Part shown: piece after piece, positions 8,285-18,869 of the stretch
Numbering within the stretch: position 1 is the first letter of the stretch
How the letters are laid out: each line of letters begins with the position of its first letter
Assembly: GCF_001590795.1 (NCBI RefSeq)
Contig: NZ_JXDL01000001.1
Coordinates: forward strand, 5,434,256 to 5,498,255
DNA length: 64,000 bases
Source: Bradyrhizobium sp. AT1
Lineage (GTDB): Bacteria; Pseudomonadota; Alphaproteobacteria; Rhizobiales; Xanthobacteraceae
Direction of reading: 5' to 3'
Program-made: the position numbers and the translations under genes
The notes under the pieces: model-generated
Seen by the model: only the letters and a program-made list of their open reading frames with translations
What the model was told of the DNA's origin: nothing
Databases searched by the model: none

Positions 8285-10257
8285 GGAACGGATCAGTGCA
8301 TCACCGGCCGTTCCAGAAGGTGTTGGTGGCCAATCGCGGCGAGATCGCACTGCGCGTGATGCGCAGCGCGCGGCAGCTCGGCCTTGGCGTCGTCGCGGTC
8401 TATTCGGACGCCGATCGTGACACCCTCCATGTGCGGCAAGCCGACCAGGCTGTGCGCATCGGCGAGGCCCTGCCGGCGCAATCCTATCTCAACATCCCCG
8501 CGATCATCGCGGCGGCGAAGGCGAGCGGCGCCGATGCCGTTCACCCCGGCTACGGCTTCCTCGCCGAGAACGAAGATTTCGCGCAGGCTTGCAAAGATGC
8601 CGGCCTCGTCTTCATCGGCCCGTCGCCGCAGGCGATCGAGGCGATGGGCAACAAGGCCGGCGCCAAGGAGATCATGAAGAAGGCCGGCGTGCCCTGCGTG
8701 CCGGGCTATCAGGGCGCTGACCAAAGTGACGAGGTCATGCTGGCGGAGGCCAAAAAGATCGGCTTCCCCGTGATGATCAAGGCGGTGGCCGGCGGTGGCG
8801 GCCGCGGCATGCGGCTCGTCGCGGACGCTGCGGCGTTCCCCGACGCGCTGCGCAGCGCGCGGTCGGAAGCCAAGGCGGCGTTCGGCGATCCCACCGTGAT
8901 CCTCGAACGCGCCATCCAAAATCCCCGCCACGTCGAGATCCAGGTGTTCGGCGACAGTCACGGCAACGCCATTCATCTCGGCGAGCGCGATTGCTCGGTG
9001 CAGCGCCGGCACCAGAAGCTGATCGAGGAAGCGCCGTCGCCCGCGGTCACGCCCGAGCTGCGCGCGAAGATGGGCGAGGTTGCCGTCGCTGCGGTGAAGG
9101 CGCTGCGCTACGAGGGCGCCGGGACGCTGGAATTCCTGCTCGACGCCAGCGGCGAATTCTACTTCATGGAGATGAATACGCGACTCCAGGTCGAGCATCC
9201 CGTGACTGAGGCCATCACCGGGCTCGACCTCGTCGAGCTGCAGCTGCGCGTCGCGCGCGGCGAGGCGCTGCCGGTGAAGCAACAGGCCGTCAAGTTCTCC
9301 GGCCACGCCATCGAGGTCCGGCTCTGCTCGGAAGATGCCGTGCAGGATTTCATGCCGCAATCAGGCCGCATGGCGCGCTGGCAGATGCCAGCCAACGTCC
9401 GCGTCGAGCATGCGCTGCAATCGGGTTCGGAGATCCCGCCATTCTACGATTCCATGATCGCCAAGGTGATCAGCCATGGCGCGACGCGCGAGGAGGCGAG
9501 GGGGCGGCTGATTGTCGGCCTGGAGCAGCTCACCGCGTTCGGCGTCACCACAAACCAGTCGTTCCTGATGTCCTGCCTGCGTCATCCCGGCTTTGCCAGG
9601 GGCGAGGCGACGACGGCCTTCATCGGCGCACACCGCGACGAGTTGCTGGCGCCGCGTGCCGGTGCAGCCTTCGACACCGCGCTGGCGGGCCTGCTGCTCT
9701 ACGTCACCAACCTACGCGCGCCGTCCTGGCAGGGGGGCCGAAGCCTGTCGGCCACGTTCCCGCTGCCGGCGAAAATCGAGCTCGCCGGCCAGACGCTGGA
9801 GCTCGAAATCAACCGCGAGCGCGACGGCAGCTACATCGTCGGGACCGACGGCCGCCAGGACAAGTTCGAGGTCGAGCAGCTCAACGCCGATACGATCCGC
9901 TTTCGCCATGACGGCGTGATGGACAGCGCAAAATTCCTGCGCGATGGCGATCGGATGTATGTTCAACATCGCGGCATCCCGCTCTCGATCGTCGATCTCA
10001 CCCTCGCCGCGCCCAAAGCCGCTGCCGCCAACGGCGGGGACGGCAAGGTCCGCGCCGCCATGAACGGCCGCGTCGTCGCCGTCCTGGTCAAGCCGGGCGA
10101 GCGCGTGACCGCCGGCCAGCCGGTGCTGACGCTGGAAGCGATGAAGATGGAGCACATCCACAAGGCGGGCATCGATGGCGTGATCGCCGCGATCGATGTC
10201 GCTGAAGGCGAGCAGGTCACCACGGGCAGAATCGTGGCGGCGATCGCAGTATCGTAG
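8281..10257 (+). CDS. Biotin-dependent acyl-CoA carboxylase, biotin carboxylase/BCCP (alpha) subunit
   Basis: 658 residues. Biotin carboxylase domain (about 8-455) with VANRGEIALRVMR, the ATP-grasp glycine-rich loop GGGGRGMRLV and MNTRLQVEHPVTE. A linker region follows, then the C-terminal biotinyl domain with EAMKMEH, whose lysine (about residue 622) carries biotin. It carboxylates biotin with bicarbonate and ATP. Translationally coupled to the beta subunit by a 4-base overlap, so the two form one holoenzyme. Together with BKACE and the upstream dehydrogenases this suggests degradation of a methyl-branched or isoprenoid-like acyl chain (inference). Confidence 0.93.
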   Translation: MRNGSVHHRPFQKVLVANRGEIALRVMRSARQLGLGVVAVYSDADRDTLHVRQADQAVRIGEALPAQSYLNIPAIIAAAKASGADAVHPGYGFLAENEDFAQACKDAGLVFIGPSPQAIEAMGNKAGAKEIMKKAGVPCVPGYQGADQSDEVMLAEAKKIGFPVMIKAVAGGGGRGMRLVADAAAFPDALRSARSEAKAAFGDPTVILERAIQNPRHVEIQVFGDSHGNAIHLGERDCSVQRRHQKLIEEAPSPAVTPELRAKMGEVAVAAVKALRYEGAGTLEFLLDASGEFYFMEMNTRLQVEHPVTEAITGLDLVELQLRVARGEALPVKQQAVKFSGHAIEVRLCSEDAVQDFMPQSGRMARWQMPANVRVEHALQSGSEIPPFYDSMIAKVISHGATREEARGRLIVGLEQLTAFGVTTNQSFLMSCLRHPGFARGEATTAFIGAHRDELLAPRAGAAFDTALAGLLLYVTNLRAPSWQGGRSLSATFPLPAKIELAGQTLELEINRERDGSYIVGTDGRQDKFEVEQLNADTIRFRHDGVMDSAKFLRDGDRMYVQHRGIPLSIVDLTLAAPKAAAANGGDGKVRAAMNGRVVAVLVKPGERVTAGQPVLTLEAMKMEHIHKAGIDGVIAAIDVAEGEQVTTGRIVAAIAVS

Positions 10258-10292
10258 GGTGGGTTACGCTGACGCTAACCCTAACCCACCTT
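10255..10292. repeat. Short palindromic repeat, family C copy 2
   Basis: GGGTGGGTTA ... TAACCCACC hairpin that begins at the stop codon of the carboxylase alpha gene and fills the convergent gap to the ABC transporter operon. Its position fits a bidirectional transcription end, but there is no clear T-tract. Confidence 0.6.
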
Positions 10293-10299
10293 ACAGGAT

Positions 10300-11295
10300 C
10301 TACACAGCCGCGTTGTTCCGCCCCGTTCCCTCGTTGAGCAGACACGCCACCTGATGCCCGCCGCCGGCATCCAGCAGCGCCGGCCGCTCGATCTTGCACC
10401 GGTCGATCGCGAACCGGCAGCGGGTGTGAAACGCGCAGCCGGGCGGCGGATTGACCGGGCTCGGCACGTCGCCATCGACCAGCGGCGCGAGCTTCTTTGC
10501 GAGCGGATTGGCGACCGGCACGGAGGCAAGCAGCGCCTGCGTGTAGGGATGCCGGGGATTGCGGAACAGTTCGTCCTTGGCGGCGATCTCGACGATGCGG
10601 CCGAGATACATCACGGCGACGCGGTGGCTGATATGAGCGACCACGGCGAGGTCGTGCGCGATGAAGAGATACGAGAAGCCGTGCTGCCGCTGCAGGTCGA
10701 TCAACAGATTGATCACCTGCGCCTGGATCGAGACATCGAGCGCGGACACCGGCTCGTCGCAGACGATCAGGCGCGGCCCCAGCGCCAGCGCCCGTGCGAT
10801 GCAGATGCGCTGGCGCTGGCCGCCAGAGAACTGATGCGGGAAGTTGCGCATCTGGTCCGGGCGCAGGCCGACCTGCTCGAACAGTCTTGCGACCCGCGCT
10901 TCCAGCTCCTTGCCGCTCGCGAGCCCGTGCACGGCGAGCGGTTCGCCGACAATGTCCCCGGCGGTCATGCGCGGATTGAGCGAGGCGAACGGGTCCTGGA
11001 ATACAATCTGCATCGAGCGGCGGTGCGGGCGCAACGCCGTCTTGGACAGATGCGTGATGTCCTCGCCGTCGAGACGAATCTGCCCTGAGGTCGGTTCGAC
11101 CAGCCGCAGCACGCTACGCGCCACCGTCGACTTGCCGCAGCCGGACTCGCCGACCAGCCCCAGCGTCTCGCCGGCTGCAACGGAGAACGAGACGCCGTCG
11201 ACCGAGTGCACGGTGCCGACTTGTCGGCGCAGCACCCCGGCGCGCACCGGGTAATATTTCTTGAGGTCGGTGACCTCGAGCAGCGCCTCGGTCAT
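10300..11295 (-). CDS. Dipeptide/oligopeptide ABC transporter ATP-binding protein (DppF/OppF-like)
   Basis: 331 residues. Cytoplasmic ATPase of a peptide/nickel-type importer. It has Walker A GESGCGKST (about residue 50), signature FSGGQRQR, Walker B LIVCDEPVSALD, an H-loop histidine, and the C-terminal oligopeptide-family extension with PPPGCAFHTRC. An in-frame extension upstream lies wholly inside the preceding ATPase gene. The ATG at 11295 overlaps that gene's stop by 4 bases and gives the usual N-terminus. Last gene of a five-gene dppABCDF-type operon. Confidence 0.93.
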   Translation of the reverse strand: MTEALLEVTDLKKYYPVRAGVLRRQVGTVHSVDGVSFSVAAGETLGLVGESGCGKSTVARSVLRLVEPTSGQIRLDGEDITHLSKTALRPHRRSMQIVFQDPFASLNPRMTAGDIVGEPLAVHGLASGKELEARVARLFEQVGLRPDQMRNFPHQFSGGQRQRICIARALALGPRLIVCDEPVSALDVSIQAQVINLLIDLQRQHGFSYLFIAHDLAVVAHISHRVAVMYLGRIVEIAAKDELFRNPRHPYTQALLASVPVANPLAKKLAPLVDGDVPSPVNPPPGCAFHTRCRFAIDRCKIERPALLDAGGGHQVACLLNEGTGRNNAAV

Positions 11296-12299
11296 GCCAC
11301 CTCCGCCACTTCTTCCGCGCGCCAGCACGCCGCGAGATGGCCTCCGCCCCAATCCGCCAGCGGCGGATATTCGTCCTGGCAACGCTTGATCGCGAGCTTG
11401 CAGCGCGGCGCGAAGGCACAACCCTGCGGCAACCGCACCAGCGATGGCACCGTGCCCGGAATTTCGTTCAACCGTGCCGGGGCGACGATTCCGTGCGCCG
11501 GGACCGCCGGGATCGAGGCCATCAGCCCGCGCGTATAGGGATGCTTTGGCGCGGCGAACAGCGCTTCGACGCTGGCTTCCTCGACCTTCCGCCCCGCATA
11601 CATCACGATCACGCGCTGTGCGGTCTGCGCGACGACGCCGAGATCGTGCGTGATCAGCACGAGTCCGGTGCCGAGCTCCTTCTGCAGGTCGAGGATCAGC
11701 GCCAGGATCTGCGCCTGGATGGTGACGTCGAGCGCGGTGGTCGGCTCGTCCGCGAGCAGCAGCGCCGGCCGGCAGGCCAGCGCCATCGCGATCATCGCGC
11801 GCTGGCGCATGCCGCCGGACAGCTGATGCGGATATTCGCGCGCCCGCCGCGCCGGCTCGGGAATGCGCACCAGCCGCAGCATCTCTACGGCGATGGCCTG
11901 CGCTTCCTTCGACGAGATGTTCCGGTGTAACCGCACGGCCTCGACGATCTGATCGCCGATTCGCATCACCGGGTTGAGCGATGTCATCGGCTCCTGAAAG
12001 ATCATGGAGATGCGATTGCCCCTGACGGCGCGCATCTGCGCCTCATTCAGCGCCAGCAGGTCGGTGCCTTCCAGCGTAACGGAGCCGCCGACGATGCGTC
12101 CGGGCGGATCGGGCACCAGCCGCATCAGCGACAGCGCGGTGACGCTCTTGCCGCAGCCGGACTCGCCGACGATCGCCAGCGTCTCGCCGCGCCTCACGGA
12201 AAAGGAGAGATCGTCCACGGCCTTGAACAGGCCGGAATTGGTGAAGAACACCGTCTTCAGGTTCTTCACTTCGAGCACGAGATCGGATTTGTCCGCCAT
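11292..12299 (-). CDS. Dipeptide/oligopeptide ABC transporter ATP-binding protein (DppD/OppD-like)
   Basis: 335 residues. First of the two ATPases of the peptide-type importer: Walker A GESGCGKSV, signature LSGGMRQR, Walker B LLLADEPTTALD, and the C-terminal oligo/dipeptide extension with PQGCAFAPRC. The ATG at 12299 shares a base with the stop of the upstream permease (TGATG), so the genes are coupled. It pairs with the downstream DppF-like protein as the heterodimeric ATPase. Confidence 0.93.
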   Translation of the reverse strand: MADKSDLVLEVKNLKTVFFTNSGLFKAVDDLSFSVRRGETLAIVGESGCGKSVTALSLMRLVPDPPGRIVGGSVTLEGTDLLALNEAQMRAVRGNRISMIFQEPMTSLNPVMRIGDQIVEAVRLHRNISSKEAQAIAVEMLRLVRIPEPARRAREYPHQLSGGMRQRAMIAMALACRPALLLADEPTTALDVTIQAQILALILDLQKELGTGLVLITHDLGVVAQTAQRVIVMYAGRKVEEASVEALFAAPKHPYTRGLMASIPAVPAHGIVAPARLNEIPGTVPSLVRLPQGCAFAPRCKLAIKRCQDEYPPLADWGGGHLAACWRAEEVAEVA

Positions 12300-13192
12300 C
12301 AGCCGCGTTGCCTCGGATCCAGAATGTCGCGCAGCGCGTCGCCGAACAGGTTTGCGCCGAACACGGCGAGGCTGATGGCAATCCCGGGGAAGATCACCAG
12401 CCAGGGCGCGGTGCGGACATATTCGGCGGCGGATTCGGAGAGCATGCGGCCCCATGATGGATAAGGTTCGGGAATGCCGAGGCCGAGAAAGGACAGCGAG
12501 GCCTCGGTCAGGATGGTCGAGCCGAGCTGGGCGGTCGCGAGCACGATGAGCGGCGCCAGCGTATTCGGCAGCACATGGCGCAGCGCGATGCGCACCTCGC
12601 TCATGCCGATCGACTTGGCGGCTTCGACGAAGGGCTGCTCGCGCAGCGCCAGCGTGTTGGCGCGGGTGACGCGCGATACGGTCGGGATCAGCGGAATCGC
12701 GATGGCGATGATGACGTTCGGCAAAGACGGGCCGAGCGCTGCGGTCATGATCAGGGCAAGGACCAGCAGCGGCAGCGCCTGAAGCACGTCGGAGACGCGC
12801 TGGAATACGAGATCGACCCAGCCGGACAGATAGCCCGACGTCAGTCCGACGACGACGCCGATCGTGCCGCCGAGCGCGGTCGAGCCGATGCCGACGGCGA
12901 GCGAGATCCGCGCGCCGTGGATGATGCGGCTGAACACATCGCGGCCGAACGAGTCCGTCCCCATCCAGTGCGCCCAGCTCGGGCGAGCGAGCGCACGCGC
13001 GGAATCGATGGTGAGGGGATCGTAGCGCGCGATGAAGTCGGCAAAGATCGCGGTGAGCACGAACACCGCCAAGATGGTCAGCCCGGCCGCGCCCAGCACG
13101 TGCCGCTGCGCCAGGAACAGCACGCGCCGCCAGCCTCCGGTCGCATGCGCGCCGGCCCGCCGCAGTTCAACGTCGAAGTCGATCGCGGCCAA
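12299..13192 (-). CDS. Dipeptide/oligopeptide ABC transporter permease (DppC-like)
   Basis: 297 residues. Inner-membrane permease with about six membrane segments. The first spans roughly residues 33-55, followed by the periplasmic region typical of DppC. The transporter coupling loop EAAKSIGMSEVRIALRHVLPN lies near residue 195. TTG start with AGGAG at good spacing (the AGGAG overlaps the end of the upstream permease gene). Partner of the DppB-like permease. Confidence 0.92.
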   Translation of the reverse strand: MAAIDFDVELRRAGAHATGGWRRVLFLAQRHVLGAAGLTILAVFVLTAIFADFIARYDPLTIDSARALARPSWAHWMGTDSFGRDVFSRIIHGARISLAVGIGSTALGGTIGVVVGLTSGYLSGWVDLVFQRVSDVLQALPLLVLALIMTAALGPSLPNVIIAIAIPLIPTVSRVTRANTLALREQPFVEAAKSIGMSEVRIALRHVLPNTLAPLIVLATAQLGSTILTEASLSFLGLGIPEPYPSWGRMLSESAAEYVRTAPWLVIFPGIAISLAVFGANLFGDALRDILDPRQRG

Positions 13193-13201
13193 ACAGCTCT
13201 C

Positions 13202-14149
<948 letters not shown>

Positions 14150-14189
14150 GCTTCGCCCTCCGCGAGCCGCTACTCTTCAGCCAGGCCGG

Positions 14190-15788
14190 TTACTTGTCGA
14201 GCCACACATCCTCGTAGCGAAAGCCGTTATAGGAGCTGTTCGACATGATCGTGACGCCCTTGACGTAGGGTTGCCAGCACGTGCCGGCGCGTGCGTGGAA
14301 GATGATGGGACGGGCGACGTCCTCCTGCAGCTTCTTGTCGATCTCCCACACCAGCGGCTTGCGCTTGGCGATGTCGGTCTCCTGCGACTGCACGTCGAAC
14401 AGCTTTTCGATCTCCTTGTTGCAATAATTGGTGTAGTTCCGCTCCGAACCGCAGGAATAGTTTTCGTAGAAGGACTGGTCGGGATCGTCGACCGAATTGC
14501 CGGTGAGATTGAGGCCGAGCATGTAGTCCTTGCGCGCGACTTTCGGGAACCAGTTCGCTGTTTCCACGACGTCGAGCTCGCCGTCGATATAGATGCTCTT
14601 GAGCTGGTCGATCAGGATCACGGCGGGGTCGCGATATTCCGCGATGTTGCGCGTCGAGACCTTCACCGCGAGATGCTTGTCGGGACCGTAGCCCGCCTTT
14701 TGCATCAGCTTCTTGGCTTCCTCCCGATTCGCCATCACGTCCGGGCCGTAGCCCGGAATGGTCTCCAGTCTGTCCTTGGGCATGCCCCAGATGCCCTGGG
14801 GTGGCGGCAGCATGGTGCCGCCGATATCGGCCTGGCCTTCGAACAGGATGTCGACGAAGGCCTTGCGGTCGAGCGCCAGGGCCACGGCCCGGCGAATGTC
14901 GATGTTGTCGAACGGCGCCGAGGTGGAGTTGACGATGATGTTGGTCGACACGTTGGTCGGCTCGACGACGCAGGTCGCGTTCGGGGCTTGCGACTTGATG
15001 TCCTTCAGCAGCGGGATCGTGATGTGGGTCGGGAAGGTCATGTCGAACTTGCCGGCGACGAAGGCGAGGATCGCGGTCGAGCGGTTGGTGATGATGGTGT
15101 ATTCGACGCCGTCGAGATGAGGCAGGCCCTTCTTCCAATAGTCCGGATTTCGCGTCAGCTTGATCGATTCATTGGCCTTGAACTCGACGAACTTGAAAGG
15201 TCCGGTCCCGATCGGATGGGTGCGCATGTCCGCCGGCGAGACGTGACAGGGATAGACCGGCGTATAGCCGGACGCGAGCATTGCCAGCAGCGAGGGCTGC
15301 GGCCGCTTCAGGTCGAAGGACACCTCGAAATCACCGTTCGTCGTGATCTCGTTGACTTCGCTGTACCAGGCCTTGCGCGGATTCTGCCGCAGCTTCTGCT
15401 GCGTTTTTCCCATCAGGAGATCGAAGCTGCATTTGACGTCGGCCGAGGTGAACGGCTTGCCGTCGTGCCATTTGACGCCCTGGCGCAGCTTGAATGTCAG
15501 CTTCTTGTTGTCGCTGCTCCAGGACCAGCTTTCGGCGAGCTCTGGTCGGAGAGTGTCGGGACTGTTCTGCGCGATGTGCTGATCGTAAATGACGAGATTG
15601 TTGAAGACCCCCATGAACGGCACGTTGACCGAATAGGTCGCGCCTTCGAGGATCGATGCGTTGGCCGGACTGTCGCGGTGATAGATCCGCAAGACGCCGC
15701 CCTGCTTGGGCTCGCCGGCGAGCGTGGCGGTTGAGGCCGTCAGCACAGATAGCGTCGCCGTTACGGCAAGCGCCCACACGCTCCGCAT
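14190..15788 (-). CDS. ABC transporter substrate-binding protein, family 5 (DppA-like)
   Basis: 532 residues. Periplasmic solute receptor for the peptide-type importer. The signal peptide starts MRSVWALAVT and ends near ATLA-GEPK. The mature protein opens with GGVLRIYHRD and has the family features AESWSWS and LRQGVKWHDGKPFTSADV. I prefer the ATG at 15788 because GGAGG lies 6 bases upstream. An ATG two codons earlier would abut the ribosome site. First gene of the operon. Ligand unknown: family 5 receptors also bind non-peptide compounds. Confidence 0.93.
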   Translation of the reverse strand: MRSVWALAVTATLSVLTASTATLAGEPKQGGVLRIYHRDSPANASILEGATYSVNVPFMGVFNNLVIYDQHIAQNSPDTLRPELAESWSWSSDNKKLTFKLRQGVKWHDGKPFTSADVKCSFDLLMGKTQQKLRQNPRKAWYSEVNEITTNGDFEVSFDLKRPQPSLLAMLASGYTPVYPCHVSPADMRTHPIGTGPFKFVEFKANESIKLTRNPDYWKKGLPHLDGVEYTIITNRSTAILAFVAGKFDMTFPTHITIPLLKDIKSQAPNATCVVEPTNVSTNIIVNSTSAPFDNIDIRRAVALALDRKAFVDILFEGQADIGGTMLPPPQGIWGMPKDRLETIPGYGPDVMANREEAKKLMQKAGYGPDKHLAVKVSTRNIAEYRDPAVILIDQLKSIYIDGELDVVETANWFPKVARKDYMLGLNLTGNSVDDPDQSFYENYSCGSERNYTNYCNKEIEKLFDVQSQETDIAKRKPLVWEIDKKLQEDVARPIIFHARAGTCWQPYVKGVTIMSNSSYNGFRYEDVWLDK

Positions 15789-16001
15789 GCTCATCCTCCC
15801 TGGACATCGGCCTTTTGCGACCTGTTTGAGCCGACGATAGCACGCAAGCCGGGGGAGGCAACCCGTAACGCTGTAGGCCGCCTCGACAATTCGGATGACG
15901 AAGGCCGCAGGGCTTTCAGCGTTTCAAAATGTGAGAGTGCAGGTGCGAAGAGAGGTGTCCTGTTGCAGCTATTGCGTGCAGCGATCTCAACAAACACCGC
16001 C

Positions 16002-16126
16002 GTCGTCCCGGCGAACGCCGGGACCCATTACCCCAGGGAGTAGTTAGGCGAAGAAAGTCGTTCGGTACTGTTACTGCTCACATCGATGGATCACGCGGTA
16101 TGGGTCCCGGCGTTCGCCGGGACGAC
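16002..16126. repeat. Palindromic intergenic repeat, family A copy 1
   Basis: Perfect 26-base inverted arms (16002-16027 and 16101-16126): the left begins GTCGTCCCGG and the right ends CCGGGACGAC. Each arm is itself a small hairpin around GGCGAACGCC. The ~73-base centre contains CCCCAGGGAGTAG and GATCACGCGGTATGGG, shared by other family A copies. The rest of the 15789-16147 gap shows nothing else. Confidence 0.9.
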
Positions 16127-16147
16127 AGCAAGATTGCCGCTCCGCCC

Positions 16148-17697
16148 TCACACGATCCGCGACGCCTTGTTCCCCCAATACCGATCCCGCAGCAGCCGCT
16201 TGTACAGCTTGCCCGTCGGCAGCCGCGGCAATTCTTTCTCGAAATCGACCGAGCGCGGCACCTTCTGACGCGACAGCGATGTCGCGCAGAACGCGATCAG
16301 CTCTTCGGCGAGCGCCACCTCCGGCACGATGCCGGGCATCGGCTGCACCACGGCCTTCACCTCTTCGCCGAGATCGGCATTGGGCACGCCGAACACGGCG
16401 GCATCGGCCACCTTCGGATGGGTGATCAGGAGATTTTCACACTCCTGCGGATAGATGTTCACGCCGCCGGAGATGATCATGAAGGTCGCGCGGTCGGTCA
16501 GGTACAGGAAGCGATCGGCGTCGACATAGCCGACATCGCCGACCGTGCTCATGCTGCCGTCGGCCGAGCGTGCCTCCTTGGTCTTCTCGGGGTCGTTGAA
16601 ATATTCGAACGGCGTTGCCGTCTTGAACCAGACCTGGCCGGGCGTGCCGATCGGGCATTCCCGCATGTTCTCGTCGAGAATGTGGAGGTCGCCGAGCAGC
16701 ACCTTGCCGACGGTGCCGCGGTGGCTGAGCCATTCCTCGCTGTTGCAGGCGGTGAAGCCGAGGCCTTCGGTCGCGCCGTAATATTCGTGGATGATGGGGC
16801 CCACCATTTGATCATGTCGTCCTTGACGAGGGCCGGGCAGGGTGCAGCGGCGTGGATCGCGATCTCCAGCGACGACAGGTCGTAGCGGCCGCGCACCTCC
16901 TCCGGCAGCTTCAACATGCGCGAGAACATCGTCGGCACCAGCTGGGTGTGGGTGATGCCCCAGCGCTGCACCAGCTCGAGGTAGCGCTCGGGATCGAAAC
17001 TCTCCATGATGATCACGGTGCCGCCCATGCGGATCGTGAGGTTCACGGCGGCCTGCGGCGCGGAGTGGTAGAGCGGGGCCGGCGAGAGGTAGACCATGCC
17101 CTCGCGATAGTGCCAGAGCTTTGTCAGGAAATCGAACAGCGGCAGATTGTGCTTCGGCTTCTCCTCCGGCAGCGGACGCAGGATGCCTTTCGGGCGTCCC
17201 GTCGTGCCCGATGAATAGAGCATGGCCGTGCCGAGCCACTCGTCCGCGATCGGCGTCGCCGGCAGGTCCGCGGTGACGTCCGCAAGCCCGACAATGCGCT
17301 CGCTCTCACCAGGTCCGTCGGCGACGATGCAGAGCTCGATGTCGGGGCAGGCCTGGATCGCCTCGCGCGCGATGTCGAGCTTGGCCACCGACGTGATCAG
17401 GATCTTCAACTGGCTGTTGACCAGGAGATAAGCGAGCTCGCCCGGTGTCAGGAACGAGTTGATGCAGGTGTAATAGAGACCGGAGCGCTCGCCGGCGCCG
17501 CAAGCTTCCAGATAGCGCGAATTGTTCTCCATGAAGATCGCGTAGTGGTCAAGCCGCCTCAATCCGTGCTTGCGGAAGAGATGCGCGAGCCGGTTGCTGC
17601 GCGCTTCGAGCTCGCGATAGGTGACAGCCTCGCCGGTCGACGCCATGATGAAGGCGGGCTGCAGCGGGCGCAGGCGGGCATGCTGACCTGGGTACAT
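16148..17697 (-). pseudogene. AMP-forming acyl-CoA synthetase with a -1 frameshift
   Basis: A full-length ligase of about 516 residues is split over two frames. The 5' part (from ATG 17697, with GGAGGATAG upstream) reads normally through the P-loop SSGTTGRPKG to VKDDMIKWW, then continues as non-homologous sequence. The 3' part resumes in another frame at GPIIHEYYGATEG and runs through the A7-A10 region to PTGKLYKRLLRDRYWG. Inserting one C in the C-run at 16800-16802 restores WWGPIIHEYYG. The break lies just before the adenylate-binding YYGATE motif, so the product as written would be inactive. It is either a recent pseudogene or a homopolymer sequencing error. Confidence 0.88.
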
Positions 17698-17714
17698 CTA
17701 TCCTCCGGCTTCAA

Positions 17715-18869
17715 TCATGCTGCGAGAAGCAGGATTTCGCGAACGTCGGCAGGGCCTTCGATCTTGCGCGGGTTGCGCGGAATCCAGTTCGTGCGCATCG
17801 CTTGTTCGGCGATCGTCTCGAAATGCTCCGGCGTGACGCGGACGTCGCCAAGGCTGCGCGGCATGCCGAGCGAGCGGATGAAGGCGTCGAGCACGTCGGC
17901 GGCGGCGTGGCCGGGAAAGCCCATGGCGGCGGCGACGATCATCTGCCGCTCGGCGTTGTCGCGGGCATTCCAACGCATCACCGCCGGCAGCATGATGCAG
18001 GAGGTGTAGCCGTGCGGCACGTCGAAGGCCGCGCCCAGGACGTAGCCGATGCCGTGGCTCGCGCCCATCGGCACGCCGGCGGCAAGGGCGCCCATCGACA
18101 GCCAGGTGCCGATCTGTGCGTCCATCCGCGCGTCGAGGTCGGACGGATCGGCCTTCACCCGCGGCAACGCATCGGCAAGCATGGCGAGGCCCTTCACCGT
18201 TTGCGCATCGGCATAGGGATGCGTCTCACGCGAGCAGATCGCCTCGACGCAATGGTCGATGGCGCGGATGCCGGTCGACAGGAACAGCCATTCCGGCGTG
18301 TGCACGGTGATGGCCGGGTCGAGGATGGTCGCGCGCGGCACCGCCAGTGGATGCCGCAGCATCTGCTTCACATGCGTGGCTCGGTCGGTGACGCCGGCGA
18401 TCGCGCTGAACTCGCCGCCGGCGATCGTGGTCGGCACGCTGATCTGCCGCACCGTCGGCGCCTTCATCTCGGGCGCGATGCCCTTGTGCACGCGGATGCG
18501 GTCGATGCCGTCGATATCGGTGATGTCGTTGGCAAGGCAAAGCTGCACCGCCTTGGCGCCGTCGGTGATCGAGCCGCCGCCGACGGTGACGATCAGATCA
18601 GCTCCAGCCTCCCGGGCTGCATTTGTGGCCGCAATCACCGCCTCGCGCGGCGTATGCGCCGGCATGGCGTCGAACAGGCCTGCGCAGCGGGAGCCCAGCG
18701 CTTGTTTGATCTTTTCGATTTCGTCGGTCTGCCGGTTGAGCGTGCCCGAAACCATCAGGAAGGCGCGGCGCGTTCCCAGCCGGTCCATCTGCGCGACGAT
18801 GGCGCCGGCCGAGGGATGGCCGAACACGACCTCCTCGATCGCGCCGAAAACGACACGTCCCTGGTGCAC
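17715..18869 (-). CDS. Iron-containing alcohol dehydrogenase family protein
   Basis: 384 residues, the usual length of the Fe-ADH/maleylacetate reductase/glycerol dehydrogenase superfamily. The NAD(P) motif GGGSITDGAK lies near residue 100. Metal ligands are probably the aspartate and histidines of GIRAIDHCVEA, GASHGIGYVLG and DVPHGYTS. I chose the GTG at 18869 because GGGAGG lies 6 bases upstream and gives the family length. An in-frame extension of 47 codons has no such support. The broken acyl-CoA ligase follows closely, so the two were probably one operon. The alcohol or aldehyde substrate is unknown. Confidence 0.88.
   Translation of the reverse strand: MHQGRVVFGAIEEVVFGHPSAGAIVAQMDRLGTRRAFLMVSGTLNRQTDEIEKIKQALGSRCAGLFDAMPAHTPREAVIAATNAAREAGADLIVTVGGGSITDGAKAVQLCLANDITDIDGIDRIRVHKGIAPEMKAPTVRQISVPTTIAGGEFSAIAGVTDRATHVKQMLRHPLAVPRATILDPAITVHTPEWLFLSTGIRAIDHCVEAICSRETHPYADAQTVKGLAMLADALPRVKADPSDLDARMDAQIGTWLSMGALAAGVPMGASHGIGYVLGAAFDVPHGYTSCIMLPAVMRWNARDNAERQMIVAAAMGFPGHAAADVLDAFIRSLGMPRSLGDVRVTPEHFETIAEQAMRTNWIPRNPRKIEGPADVREILLLAA

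Noticed and set aside
6326..8350. 674-residue minus-strand ORF over the carboxylase beta gene
   Set aside because: It is an antisense open frame of the GC-rich type. The plus-strand gene is a well-conserved family with complete motifs.
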